Made by a program: the position numbers and the translations under genes
From: an uncultured Oscillospiraceae bacterium
GTDB taxonomy: Bacteria; Bacillota; Clostridia; Oscillospirales; Oscillospiraceae
Assembly: GCA_934569045.1 (NCBI GenBank)
Contig: CAKTJX010000005.1
Location: 1 to 64,000 of the forward strand
Length of the DNA: 64,000 nt
Direction: 5' to 3'
Part shown: positions 57,849-64,000 of the stretch, one piece after another
Numbering within the stretch: the first letter of the stretch is position 1
Layout: each line of letters starts with the position of its first letter
The notes under the pieces: generated by a model
The model's database searches: none
Told to the model about the DNA's origin: nothing
What the model saw: only the letters and a program-made list of their open reading frames with translations

Positions 57849-59276
57849 ATGAAATCATCCTTTGGCCGCAGTTTTTCCGTGTTCGCGGGGATTCTGCTGG
57901 TGGCGCTGACGGTGCTGGGCGGGTCTTTTCAGATGATGGTGCAGAACTATCTGATGGACACCACCTTTGCCAGCCTGGAGCAGGATGCCCAGATCATTTC
58001 CGATCTGGCGGCCTCCTACTTAGAGGACAGCAGCCTGGGGGGCCGGGAGTTTCTCATGAATCTGGACATTGCCTCCAAGGTCTCCGGCTCCGATGCCGTG
58101 ATCTGCAATCAGCAGGGCAAGGTGGTTATCTGCTCCGACAGCCTCTTCGGCTGCCAGCATACCGGACTTTATGTAAACCAGGATTACCTGACCAAGGTCA
58201 TTGAAAAGGGTTCTGACCGGGCAACGGGCCTGATCAAGGGGCTGTATGAGGACGAGCGGTTTCTGGTGGCCCTGCCCGTCAGCAGCACCGAGGGGGAGAA
58301 CGAGGGCATTATCATCGTCTCCTCACCCCTGGCGGGGGTCAACGCCGTGCTGACCAAAATTTCCAATATCTTCCTGACCACCGCCGCGGTGGTGGTGCTG
58401 GTGGCTGTGCTGGCCGTGTCCCTGTTTGCACGGCGGGAGAGCCGCCCTCTGCAGGAGATGGCGAAGGTGGCCAACGCCTTCGGCCACGGGGATCTGGAGG
58501 CCCGGGTGAAGATTGAGGAGAGCTACTCCGAGGAGATGGAGGAGCTGGCCCTGGCCTTTAACAATATGGCGTCTTCCCTTCAGAAGAGCGAGTACCGCCG
58601 CCAGGAGTTTGTGGCCAACGTATCCCATGAGCTGAAAACCCCCATGACCACGATCTCCGGCTATGTGGACGGGATGCTGGACAAGACCATTCCGGAGGAG
58701 AAGTGGCCCCACTATCTGCAAATCGTCTCCGACGAGACCAAGCGCCTGAGTCGGCTGGTTCGCAGCATGCTGGATATCTCCCAGCTCCAGAACCAGGGCG
58801 GCATCCCGGACGAGAAGAAGGTTCAGTTCGACCTGGAGGACGCTTGCAGCCAGGTGCTGCTGACCTTTGAAAAGAAGATCGATGACCGGCACATCAATGT
58901 GGATGTGGACATGCCGGATCATCCGGTGTTCACCTTTGCCAACGAGGACTACATCACCCAGGTGATCTACAACCTGATCGACAACGCCGTGAAGTTCTGC
59001 CCGGATGGGGGCACTCTGGGGCTGAAAATCAAAGAGGGCGGGGCCAAGGCCTATGTCTCCGTGTCCAACGATGGCGATACCATCCCGCCGGAGGAGCTGC
59101 CCCTGGTCTTTGACCGCTTCCACAAGCTGGACAAGAGCCGCTCCAAGAACCGGGACGGCTGGGGCCTGGGGCTCTACATCGTCAAGACCATCGTATGCAG
59201 CCACGGCGAAAACATCAGCGTCACCAGCCGGGACGGCAAGACGGAGTTTACCTTTACCATGCCGCTGGTGAACTAA
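57849..59276 (+). CDS. Two-component sensor histidine kinase
   Basis: A 475-residue kinase. An N-terminal membrane helix (residues ~8-28) and a second one (~175-195) enclose a ~140-residue extracellular sensor domain. A HAMP domain follows (RPLQEMAKVANAFGHGDLEARVKIEE). The phosphoaccepting His260 is in FVANVSHELKTPMTTISGYVDG, and the HATPase_c domain has YNLIDNAVKFCPDGG and DGWGLGLYIVKTIV. ATG 57849 has GAGGTGTG upstream; the in-frame lead before it is part of the MITE. The nearest response regulator is at 21957. It is followed by the HtrA protease gene, an arrangement seen for envelope-stress systems. Confidence 0.93.
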   Translation: MKSSFGRSFSVFAGILLVALTVLGGSFQMMVQNYLMDTTFASLEQDAQIISDLAASYLEDSSLGGREFLMNLDIASKVSGSDAVICNQQGKVVICSDSLFGCQHTGLYVNQDYLTKVIEKGSDRATGLIKGLYEDERFLVALPVSSTEGENEGIIIVSSPLAGVNAVLTKISNIFLTTAAVVVLVAVLAVSLFARRESRPLQEMAKVANAFGHGDLEARVKIEESYSEEMEELALAFNNMASSLQKSEYRRQEFVANVSHELKTPMTTISGYVDGMLDKTIPEEKWPHYLQIVSDETKRLSRLVRSMLDISQLQNQGGIPDEKKVQFDLEDACSQVLLTFEKKIDDRHINVDVDMPDHPVFTFANEDYITQVIYNLIDNAVKFCPDGGTLGLKIKEGGAKAYVSVSNDGDTIPPEELPLVFDRFHKLDKSRSKNRDGWGLGLYIVKTIVCSHGENISVTSRDGKTEFTFTMPLVN

Positions 59277-59289
59277 AAATAGCATCGTC

Positions 59290-59371
59290 CCCCGGAGGGG
59301 GACGACGAGTGGGCGGTACGCTGCCTGCATCAGTCTCGGCTGCGCCGAGCCAGCTTCCCCCAGGGGAAGCC
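59290..59371. repeat. GGATGAGGGCGGTAC-family repeat, short copy 4
   Basis: Contains GTGGGCGGTACGCTGC, ATCAGTCTCGGCTGCGCCGAG and AGCTTCCCCCAGGGGAAGC. It separates the kinase and HtrA genes by 108 bases. Confidence 0.6.
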
Positions 59372-59384
59372 AAAAGGAGGATGT

Positions 59385-60626
59385 ATGAACGACAAACGAT
59401 TTCCCTTTGACAGCGGGTGGGATGACGGGGTGTATGGCACCGGGTGTACCCAGCCGCCGAAAAGTCATCGGACGGTCATTGCGCTGCTGCTGGTGGCGGT
59501 GATCTTCCTGGGCGGCATCGCCACGGCCATGAGCGTGCTGAATGTGAAGCTCTTCCGGGAGCTCCACCGGAAGGAGGACGCGCTGACCATCGCCTACGCC
59601 GTCCAGCAGACCACAGAGGCCACAGAGGCCCTGGAGGACGCGCCCCCTGCCCCTCAGGAGGGGGCAACCCTGGATCTCCACGCCGCCCCCGGCCAGGAGA
59701 ATACGGAGACCAGCGGCGGCCTGTCTCTCCAGGAGATTTACGCTCGGAACATCCCCTCGGTGGTGTCCATCACCGCCAAGGGAACCAATGAGACGGCCAC
59801 CGGCACCGGCGTGATTTTGTCTTCCCAGGGCTACATGGTCACCAATTACCATGTGATCCAGCAGGCCCAGCAGGTCGCCGTGACCCTGACGGACAAGCGG
59901 GAGCTGACGGCCTCCATCGTGGGCACGGACCCGGTATCGGATCTGGCGGTGCTCTATGTCCAGGCGGAGGACCTGGCCCCCGCCCAGTTCGGGGACTCTG
60001 ACAGCCTGCGGGTGGGCGACACGGTGGTTGCCATCGGGGACCCCCTGGGCGTAGAGCTCCGGGGCACCATGACGGACGGCATTATCTCCGCCATCAGCCG
60101 GGACGTGCAGGTGGACGGCCGGACCATGAATCTGATCCAGACCAACGCCGCCCTGAATTCCGGCAACTCCGGCGGGCCCCTTATCAACTGCTTCGGCCAG
60201 GTCATCGGCATCAACACCATGAAGATCGGGGCCTTTACGGACAGCTCCGGCGTAGAGGGTCTGGGCTTCGCCATTCCCAGCGCCACGGTGCAGGATGTGG
60301 TGAACCAGATCATTACCCAGGGCTATGTGTCCGGCCGCCCCTGGCTGGGGGTTCAGGGAGAGGACTTCTCCTATTTCTACCAGCGGTTCTACCGGGTGCC
60401 GAGAGGCATCTATATCACCTCTGTGGAGTCCGGCAGTCCGGCCCAGGCGGCGGGTCTCACCGGCGGCGACATCATCACCACTGCCGACGGCACCTCCGTC
60501 TCTGATATGGACGACCTGAACAGCCTCCTCTATGCCCACAGCGTAGGGGACACCATGCGCCTGACCATCTACCGGAACGGCTACCAGGGCGATGTGACTG
60601 TCACCCTGACGGAAAAAAAGAATTAA
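59385..60626 (+). CDS. HtrA/DegP-type membrane-anchored serine protease with PDZ domain
   Basis: A 413-residue protease. A cytoplasmic N-terminal ~25 residues precede a membrane helix (TVIALLLVAVIFLGGIATAMSVL), then an acidic linker. The trypsin-like domain has the catalytic triad His in MVTNYHVIQQAQ near 150, Asp in DPVSDLAVLYV near 185 and Ser in ALNSGNSGGPLIN near 262. One PDZ domain ends the protein (GIYITSVESGSPAQAAGLTGGDIITTADGTSVSDM). It acts on misfolded envelope proteins. It follows the sensor kinase gene on the same strand with a good ribosome site (AAAAGGAGGATGT). Confidence 0.93.
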   Translation: MNDKRFPFDSGWDDGVYGTGCTQPPKSHRTVIALLLVAVIFLGGIATAMSVLNVKLFRELHRKEDALTIAYAVQQTTEATEALEDAPPAPQEGATLDLHAAPGQENTETSGGLSLQEIYARNIPSVVSITAKGTNETATGTGVILSSQGYMVTNYHVIQQAQQVAVTLTDKRELTASIVGTDPVSDLAVLYVQAEDLAPAQFGDSDSLRVGDTVVAIGDPLGVELRGTMTDGIISAISRDVQVDGRTMNLIQTNAALNSGNSGGPLINCFGQVIGINTMKIGAFTDSSGVEGLGFAIPSATVQDVVNQIITQGYVSGRPWLGVQGEDFSYFYQRFYRVPRGIYITSVESGSPAQAAGLTGGDIITTADGTSVSDMDDLNSLLYAHSVGDTMRLTIYRNGYQGDVTVTLTEKKN

Positions 60627-60657
60627 AAAAATCATGCGAATCAATGTCTGAAGGCCA

Positions 60658-60757
60658 GTAGGGGCGGCTATTAGCCGCCCGGAGACGACTGGGCCTGAGC
60701 GTTTGGTCTTCACCGCCCATTTGCGATACCTTCCGGGCGGCTGATAGCCGCCCCTAC
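60658..60757. repeat. REPIN-like inverted repeat, copy 14
   Basis: Arms GTAGGGGCGGCTATTAGCC.. / ..GGCTGATAGCCGCCCCTAC, with the inter-arm phrase similar to copy 2. Confidence 0.9.
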
Positions 60758-60806
60758 GGGACACAGGAGAGTTGTTGATTCGCGGCATGAATCGAGGCAA
60801 TGCGAT

Positions 60807-61532
60807 ATGGAAATGATCTATTCCCAGAATTATGAAATCAAGGACAATATGGTGGACTGCTTTGGCAATCTGAAGCCGGCCCAGATCCTCTTTATCGCCC
60901 AGGACATGGGCGGGCGGCACAGCCGGGAACTGACGCCGCTATTAAACAGCGAGCACCTTTTCTGGGCCGTGACCCGGCACCGGGTGCAGATCACCCGGCT
61001 GCCCAAATCCGGTGAAACCCTCCGGGTGGAGACCTGGGCCCTGCCCACCACCCGGGTGGCCTACCCCAGAAGCGTGGTGGCCTATGACGAGAACGGGGAG
61101 GAGTGCTTCCGCTCCATCACCCTCTGGGTGCTGATGAACCGGGATACCCGGGCCATGATCCAGCCGGGCAAAAGCGGCATTGAGGTTCCCGGCACCCTCC
61201 GGGGCCTGGAGCTGGCCTCTCCAAAGGGGCTGGTGCCCAGAGACCTGGTCAATTCCTGCCCCAGACGGGTCTGCTTCACGGACCTGGACCGGAACGGGCA
61301 CATGAACAACACCCGCTATATGGAGTGGGTGGAGGACCTGTTCCCCAGCCAGTTCCACCGGGACCACACCCTGAAGGAATTCACCGCCTGCTACCTGTCG
61401 GAGAGTCGGGAGGGCCAGACATTGGACCTGCGCTACGATATCCTGGAGGACGGCTGCGTCCAGGTGGACGCCCACCGGAACCTGAACGGCGAGGACCACC
61501 GGGTGTTCTCCATCCGTCTGCTGTATCTGTGA
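60807..61532 (+). CDS. Acyl-ACP thioesterase
   Basis: A 241-residue double hotdog thioesterase of the bacterial FatA/FatB-like family that releases fatty acids from ACP. The first hotdog has YEIKDNMVDCFGNLKPAQILFIAQDMGG, the second DLDRNGHMNNTRYMEWVEDLFP, where N-x-H-x-N-N residues match the catalytic centre. TRHRVQITRLPKSGETLRVETWALP is a further conserved block. It may set chain length or release free fatty acids. It lies alone with its own terminator. Confidence 0.9.
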   Translation: MEMIYSQNYEIKDNMVDCFGNLKPAQILFIAQDMGGRHSRELTPLLNSEHLFWAVTRHRVQITRLPKSGETLRVETWALPTTRVAYPRSVVAYDENGEECFRSITLWVLMNRDTRAMIQPGKSGIEVPGTLRGLELASPKGLVPRDLVNSCPRRVCFTDLDRNGHMNNTRYMEWVEDLFPSQFHRDHTLKEFTACYLSESREGQTLDLRYDILEDGCVQVDAHRNLNGEDHRVFSIRLLYL

Positions 61533-61554
61533 AAAAACGCGTTCTGTCAACCAA

Positions 61555-61594
61555 AAAATTCCACAGCCTATCAAAGGACTGTGGAGTTTTTTTC
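61555..61594 (+). terminator. Terminator of the thioesterase gene
   Basis: Stem TCCACAGCC / GG(A)CTGTGGA, then GTTTTTTT. The stem contains DnaA-box-like CCACAG sequences. Confidence 0.8.
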
Positions 61595-61627
61595 ACAGCC
61601 CCGGCAAAAACAGAGGAAAAATCCAGC

Positions 61628-61687
61628 TTTTCCACAGCACGCCCTGTGGAAAAACCTGTGGACAATGTGGATAACTCCTGTGGAGAA
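61628..61687. promoter_or_regulatory. Tight DnaA-box cluster 17 kb right of dnaA
   Basis: Five boxes in 60 bases: TTTTCCACA (61628), TGTGGAAAA (61646), TGTGGACAA (61657), perfect TGTGGATAA (61666) and TGTGGAGAA (61679). The last four are in the same orientation at 9-13-base spacing. There is no gene in 61533-62375. Confidence 0.65.
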
Positions 61688-61796
61688 GCGGTGCATGGGG
61701 TGTGGAGAGGGTGATTATGTCGCGCGAACAAGTGTGTGGGTATGGGTTTTGCGGGCAAAAACTGTGGAGAAACGTGTACCCATGACGGGGAGGCCC

Positions 61797-61947
61797 ACCT
61801 AGCTTCCCCTCCGGGGAAGCTGGCTCGGCATCGGTTCTGCGTACCGATGTTTTATGGTGCGATTGCCACTGGCAATCGATTATTTCTGATTCGCTGCGCG
61901 GAGCACCACCCGCATCCACCGCCTGCGGGCGGTCCCCCATCACTTTT
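61797..61947. repeat. GGATGAGGGCGGTAC-family repeat, copy 5
   Basis: Contains AGCTTCCCCTCCGGGGAAGCT, CGGCATCGGTTCTGCGTACCG, GATTCGCTGCGCGGAGCACC and ACCGCCTGCGGGCGGT. A fragment (GATTCGCTGCGCGACGCACCGCCC) also lies at 62112 beyond the next MITE, so the MITE may have inserted into this repeat. Confidence 0.65.
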
Positions 61948-61953
61948 TATGGT

Positions 61954-62103
61954 GGGGCTGTTGCAAAATAAGCATTTTTGTAGGGGCGGCTACCAGCCGC
62001 CCGCGATCTCACGGAATTGCGCATTTGATGGATGCGCTCTGTCCCGAAAGTCGGCGGGCGGCTAATAGCCGCCCCTACGGGTTTACTATTTTGCAACAGC
62101 CCC
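61954..62103. repeat. 150-bp MITE, copy 6 (inverted orientation)
   Basis: GGGGCTGTTGCAAAATA ends and core in the same orientation as copy 2. It is flanked on both sides by pieces of the GGATGAGGGCGGTAC family. Confidence 0.88.
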
Positions 62104-62269
62104 AATATTTTTGATTCGCTGCGCGACGCACCGCCCAAGGGGAAGGTAGGGGGCTTCTTTTTTTAGGGTATACGTTCATCCGGGGGGCGGAAAACATTCA
62201 ATCATGCCCGTCCACACCGAAATTTCGGAAAAACAATGGAAAATTCCCATGTTTTTTCAAAAGAAGCTA

Positions 62270-62298
62270 TTGCATTGCGGGAAAAACAGTGCTATAAT
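62270..62298 (+). promoter_or_regulatory. Promoter of the rimP-nusA operon
   Basis: TTGCAT (62270-62275), 17-base spacer, perfect TATAAT (62293-62298). Predicted start near 62305. Confidence 0.82.
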
Positions 62299-62318
62299 CC
62301 TACTTGAAAGAATGTAGG

Positions 62319-62350
62319 AAGAAAGAGAGGGGCGCGCCCCTCTCTTTCTT
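62319..62350 (+). promoter_or_regulatory. Perfect 32-bp palindrome in the rimP-nusA leader
   Basis: Arms AAGAAAGAGAGGGGCG / CGCCCCTCTCTTTCTT without a spacer begin ~14 bases after the expected transcript start and end 26 bases before the rimP ATG. The arms end in a pyrimidine run but there is no clean U-tract, so an attenuator, a pausing hairpin or a protein site are all possible. Confidence 0.7.
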
Positions 62351-62375
62351 ATTGACCAAAAGAAAGGATGGTTCT

Positions 62376-62828
62376 ATGAAAGTTACCGAGCAGGTAGCCG
62401 CCTTCGCGGAGCCCATTGTCCGCTCCCAGGGCTGCTCGCTGTGGGACGTGGAATATGTGCGGGAAGGCTCCGAGTATTTTCTGCGTCTGTATATCGACAA
62501 AGAGGGCGGCGTGGACATCGATGACTGCGAGGCCGTCTCCCGGGCCATGGACCCCATTCTGGACGAGAAGGACCCGGTTCCCGGCAGCTACCATTTTGAG
62601 GTCTGCTCCGCGGGACTGGAGCGGGTGCTGAAGCGGCCCTCGGATTTTGCTCAGTTCATGGGCTCCCCTATTACCGTCAAGCTCTACCGGCCCTACAACG
62701 GCCTGAAGGAGCTGCCGGGGATTCTGCGGGGCTACGAGGACGGAAAGCTCACCGTGGAAGCCGGGAAGGAAACCATTACATTTGAAAAGTCCCAGGTCGC
62801 GCTGGTGCGGCTTCGGGTGGAATTCTGA
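62376..62828 (+). CDS. rimP: Ribosome maturation factor RimP
   Basis: A 150-residue 30S assembly factor. The N-terminal domain shows GCSLWDVEYVREGSEYFLRLYIDKEGGVDIDDCE, the family core with VSR...DP...Y(H)FEV, and CSAGLERVLKRPSDFAQFMG links to the C-terminal SH3-like domain (GILRGYEDGKLTVE). ATG 62376 follows AAAGGATGG; the in-frame lead before it is the palindromic leader. It is first in the usual rimP-nusA order, with nusA 15 bases after its stop. Confidence 0.95.
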   Translation: MKVTEQVAAFAEPIVRSQGCSLWDVEYVREGSEYFLRLYIDKEGGVDIDDCEAVSRAMDPILDEKDPVPGSYHFEVCSAGLERVLKRPSDFAQFMGSPITVKLYRPYNGLKELPGILRGYEDGKLTVEAGKETITFEKSQVALVRLRVEF

Positions 62829-62843
62829 TTGGAGGAACGAACG

Positions 62844-63995
62844 ATGGCGAGAAAAACAAAAGCTGCCAAGCAGGAGCCCCAGGTAGATGTGGGGGCAGAG
62901 ATCTTCGCGAGCCTGCGGGATCTGGAGAAGGTAAAGGGCATCCCCGTTGATTATATGGTGGACCGGCTGAAGCAGGCCCTGGCCAATGCCTACCGGAAGG
63001 ACCGGGAGGACCACCGGGATGTGCCCGCCGACAATGTGGTGGTGAACCTGGACGAGCACGGCCTGAGCATCCATCTGGTGAAGACCGCCGTGGAAGAGGT
63101 GGAGGACACCGCTCTGGAAATCCAGATCGATGCCGCCCGCCGCTACAACCCCAACGTCCAGGTGGGCGAGCCCGTCAACATCCCTGTGGACTATCAGAAG
63201 TTCGGCCGCATCGCCGCCCAGACCGCCAAGCAGGTGGTCATCCAGGGCATCCGGGAAGCGGAGCGGGGCGTGATGTATGAAAGCTACTCCAGCAAGGCCC
63301 AGGAGCTGCTCACCGGCACCGTCAGCCGGATTGTGCCTGCGTCCGGCGATGTGCTGCTGAAGGTGGGCCAGGGCAGCGAGGCCTCCGAGGCCATGCTCCG
63401 TGCCGGCGAGCAGATCCCCGGCGAGACCTATGTAGAGGGCCAGATTGTCAAGGTCTATGTGCTGGATGTGCGCAAGAACGACCGGGGCCCCCTGGTGCAG
63501 GTATCTCGGACCCATCCCAACCTGGTGCGCCGGCTCTTCGAGCTGGAGACCCCGGAAATTGCCGAAGGCCAGGTGGAGATCCGCAATATCGCCCGGGAGC
63601 CCGGCTCCCGCTCCAAGATGGCCGTCCGGGCCGCTATGGAGGGCGTGGACCCCGTGGGCGCCTGTGTGGGCCCCAGAGGCGGCCGTGTAGGCGCGGTCGT
63701 GGAGGAGCTCCACGGCGAGAAGATCGAGATCGTGGTCTGGAGCGAGGACCCCTGCCAGTATGTCAAGGCCGCGCTGAGCCCCGCGGATGTGCTGTCCGTC
63801 AGCCTGATCCCCGGCCAGAAGGCATGCAGCGTCATTGTGCCTGACGACCAGCTGAGCCTGGCCATCGGCAAGGAGGGCCAGAACGCCCGCCTGGCCGCCC
63901 GCCTCACCGGCTACAAGATCGACATCAAGTCCGCCTCCCAGGCCGCCGCGCTGGCCGAGCCGAAGGAAGAGGCGGAGGAGAACGAGGAAGCGTAA
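62844..63995 (+). CDS. nusA: Transcription termination/antitermination factor NusA
   Basis: A 383-residue elongation factor. The N-terminal RNA-polymerase-binding domain covers residues ~1-125 (EIFASLRDLEKVKGIPVDYMVDRLKQALANAYRKD), followed by S1 (~130-200, LTGTVSRIVPASGDVLLKVG) and two KH domains with PGSRSKMAVRA (near 250), GACVGPRGGRVGAVVEELHGEKIEIV (KH1) and AIGKEGQNARLAARLTGYKIDIKS (KH2). It has no acidic C-terminal repeats, as expected for Firmicutes. ATG 62844 follows TTGGAGGAACGAACG. The base right after its stop begins another ATG at the window edge, probably the ylxR-type gene. Confidence 0.96.
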   Translation: MARKTKAAKQEPQVDVGAEIFASLRDLEKVKGIPVDYMVDRLKQALANAYRKDREDHRDVPADNVVVNLDEHGLSIHLVKTAVEEVEDTALEIQIDAARRYNPNVQVGEPVNIPVDYQKFGRIAAQTAKQVVIQGIREAERGVMYESYSSKAQELLTGTVSRIVPASGDVLLKVGQGSEASEAMLRAGEQIPGETYVEGQIVKVYVLDVRKNDRGPLVQVSRTHPNLVRRLFELETPEIAEGQVEIRNIAREPGSRSKMAVRAAMEGVDPVGACVGPRGGRVGAVVEELHGEKIEIVVWSEDPCQYVKAALSPADVLSVSLIPGQKACSVIVPDDQLSLAIGKEGQNARLAARLTGYKIDIKSASQAAALAEPKEEAEENEEA

Positions 63996-64000
63996 ATGCA

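Overview
The window is a GC-rich stretch of chromosome from a Firmicute of class Clostridia, most like a gut-dwelling Oscillospiraceae. The evidence is the oriC gene order dnaA-dnaN-S4-recF-gyrB-gyrA, RemB, NfnAB, T-box control, a choloylglycine (bile salt) hydrolase, and a very dense load of short palindromic intergenic repeats. The organism assignment is inferred from gene content and base composition. No rRNA, tRNA, complete insertion sequence or CRISPR array was seen.

Layout. 0.4-9.7 kb: a small acidic membrane protein overlapping gluQ, a GNAT enzyme, an alpha/beta hydrolase, a TrpXYZ-type ABC importer behind a T-box leader, lexA, and a COG2509-type FAD enzyme. 9.7-16.4 kb: a catabolic-looking operon (two URO-D/MtaA-fold proteins, a GPH symporter, a DASS carrier) with a PucR-type regulator. 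16.6-21.6 kb: a DUF3810 protein, rsmG and three tandem SGNH-fold paralogues. 21.6-22.0 kb: a candidate type I toxin-antitoxin locus with converging promoters around a 27-residue reading frame. 22-34 kb: a response regulator, nfnB/nfnA, mscL, serS, parB/parA with two perfect parS sites, DUF1836 and hflK/hflC. 34-46 kb: bile salt hydrolase, remains of a MntA-HepT module, then (leftward from the origin) dnaA, dnaN, S4, recF, gyrB, gyrA, rnhA, remB. Gene polarity flips near 46 kb.

46-64 kb: a YitT-type protein, guaB, an XRE regulator divergent from a secreted protein with an Ada-like tail, a DUF3990 two-gene module, and an operon encoding an adenylating ligase, a fold-III PLP decarboxylase, an acyl carrier protein and an MBOAT. 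That operon looks like a dlt-type surface modification system with a decarboxylase and without dltD. It is followed by galE, a sensor kinase, an HtrA protease, an acyl-ACP thioesterase, rimP and nusA.

The intergenic space is dominated by repeats: 14 copies of a ~100-bp REPIN-like element, six copies of a 150-bp MITE that carries the same hairpin core, longer degenerate repeats, a 138-bp inverted pair flanking 30.3-44.4 kb, and two arrays of short hairpins separated by a constant GAAATC motif. DnaA-box clusters occur at the origin and also about 20 kb to its left and 17 kb to its right.
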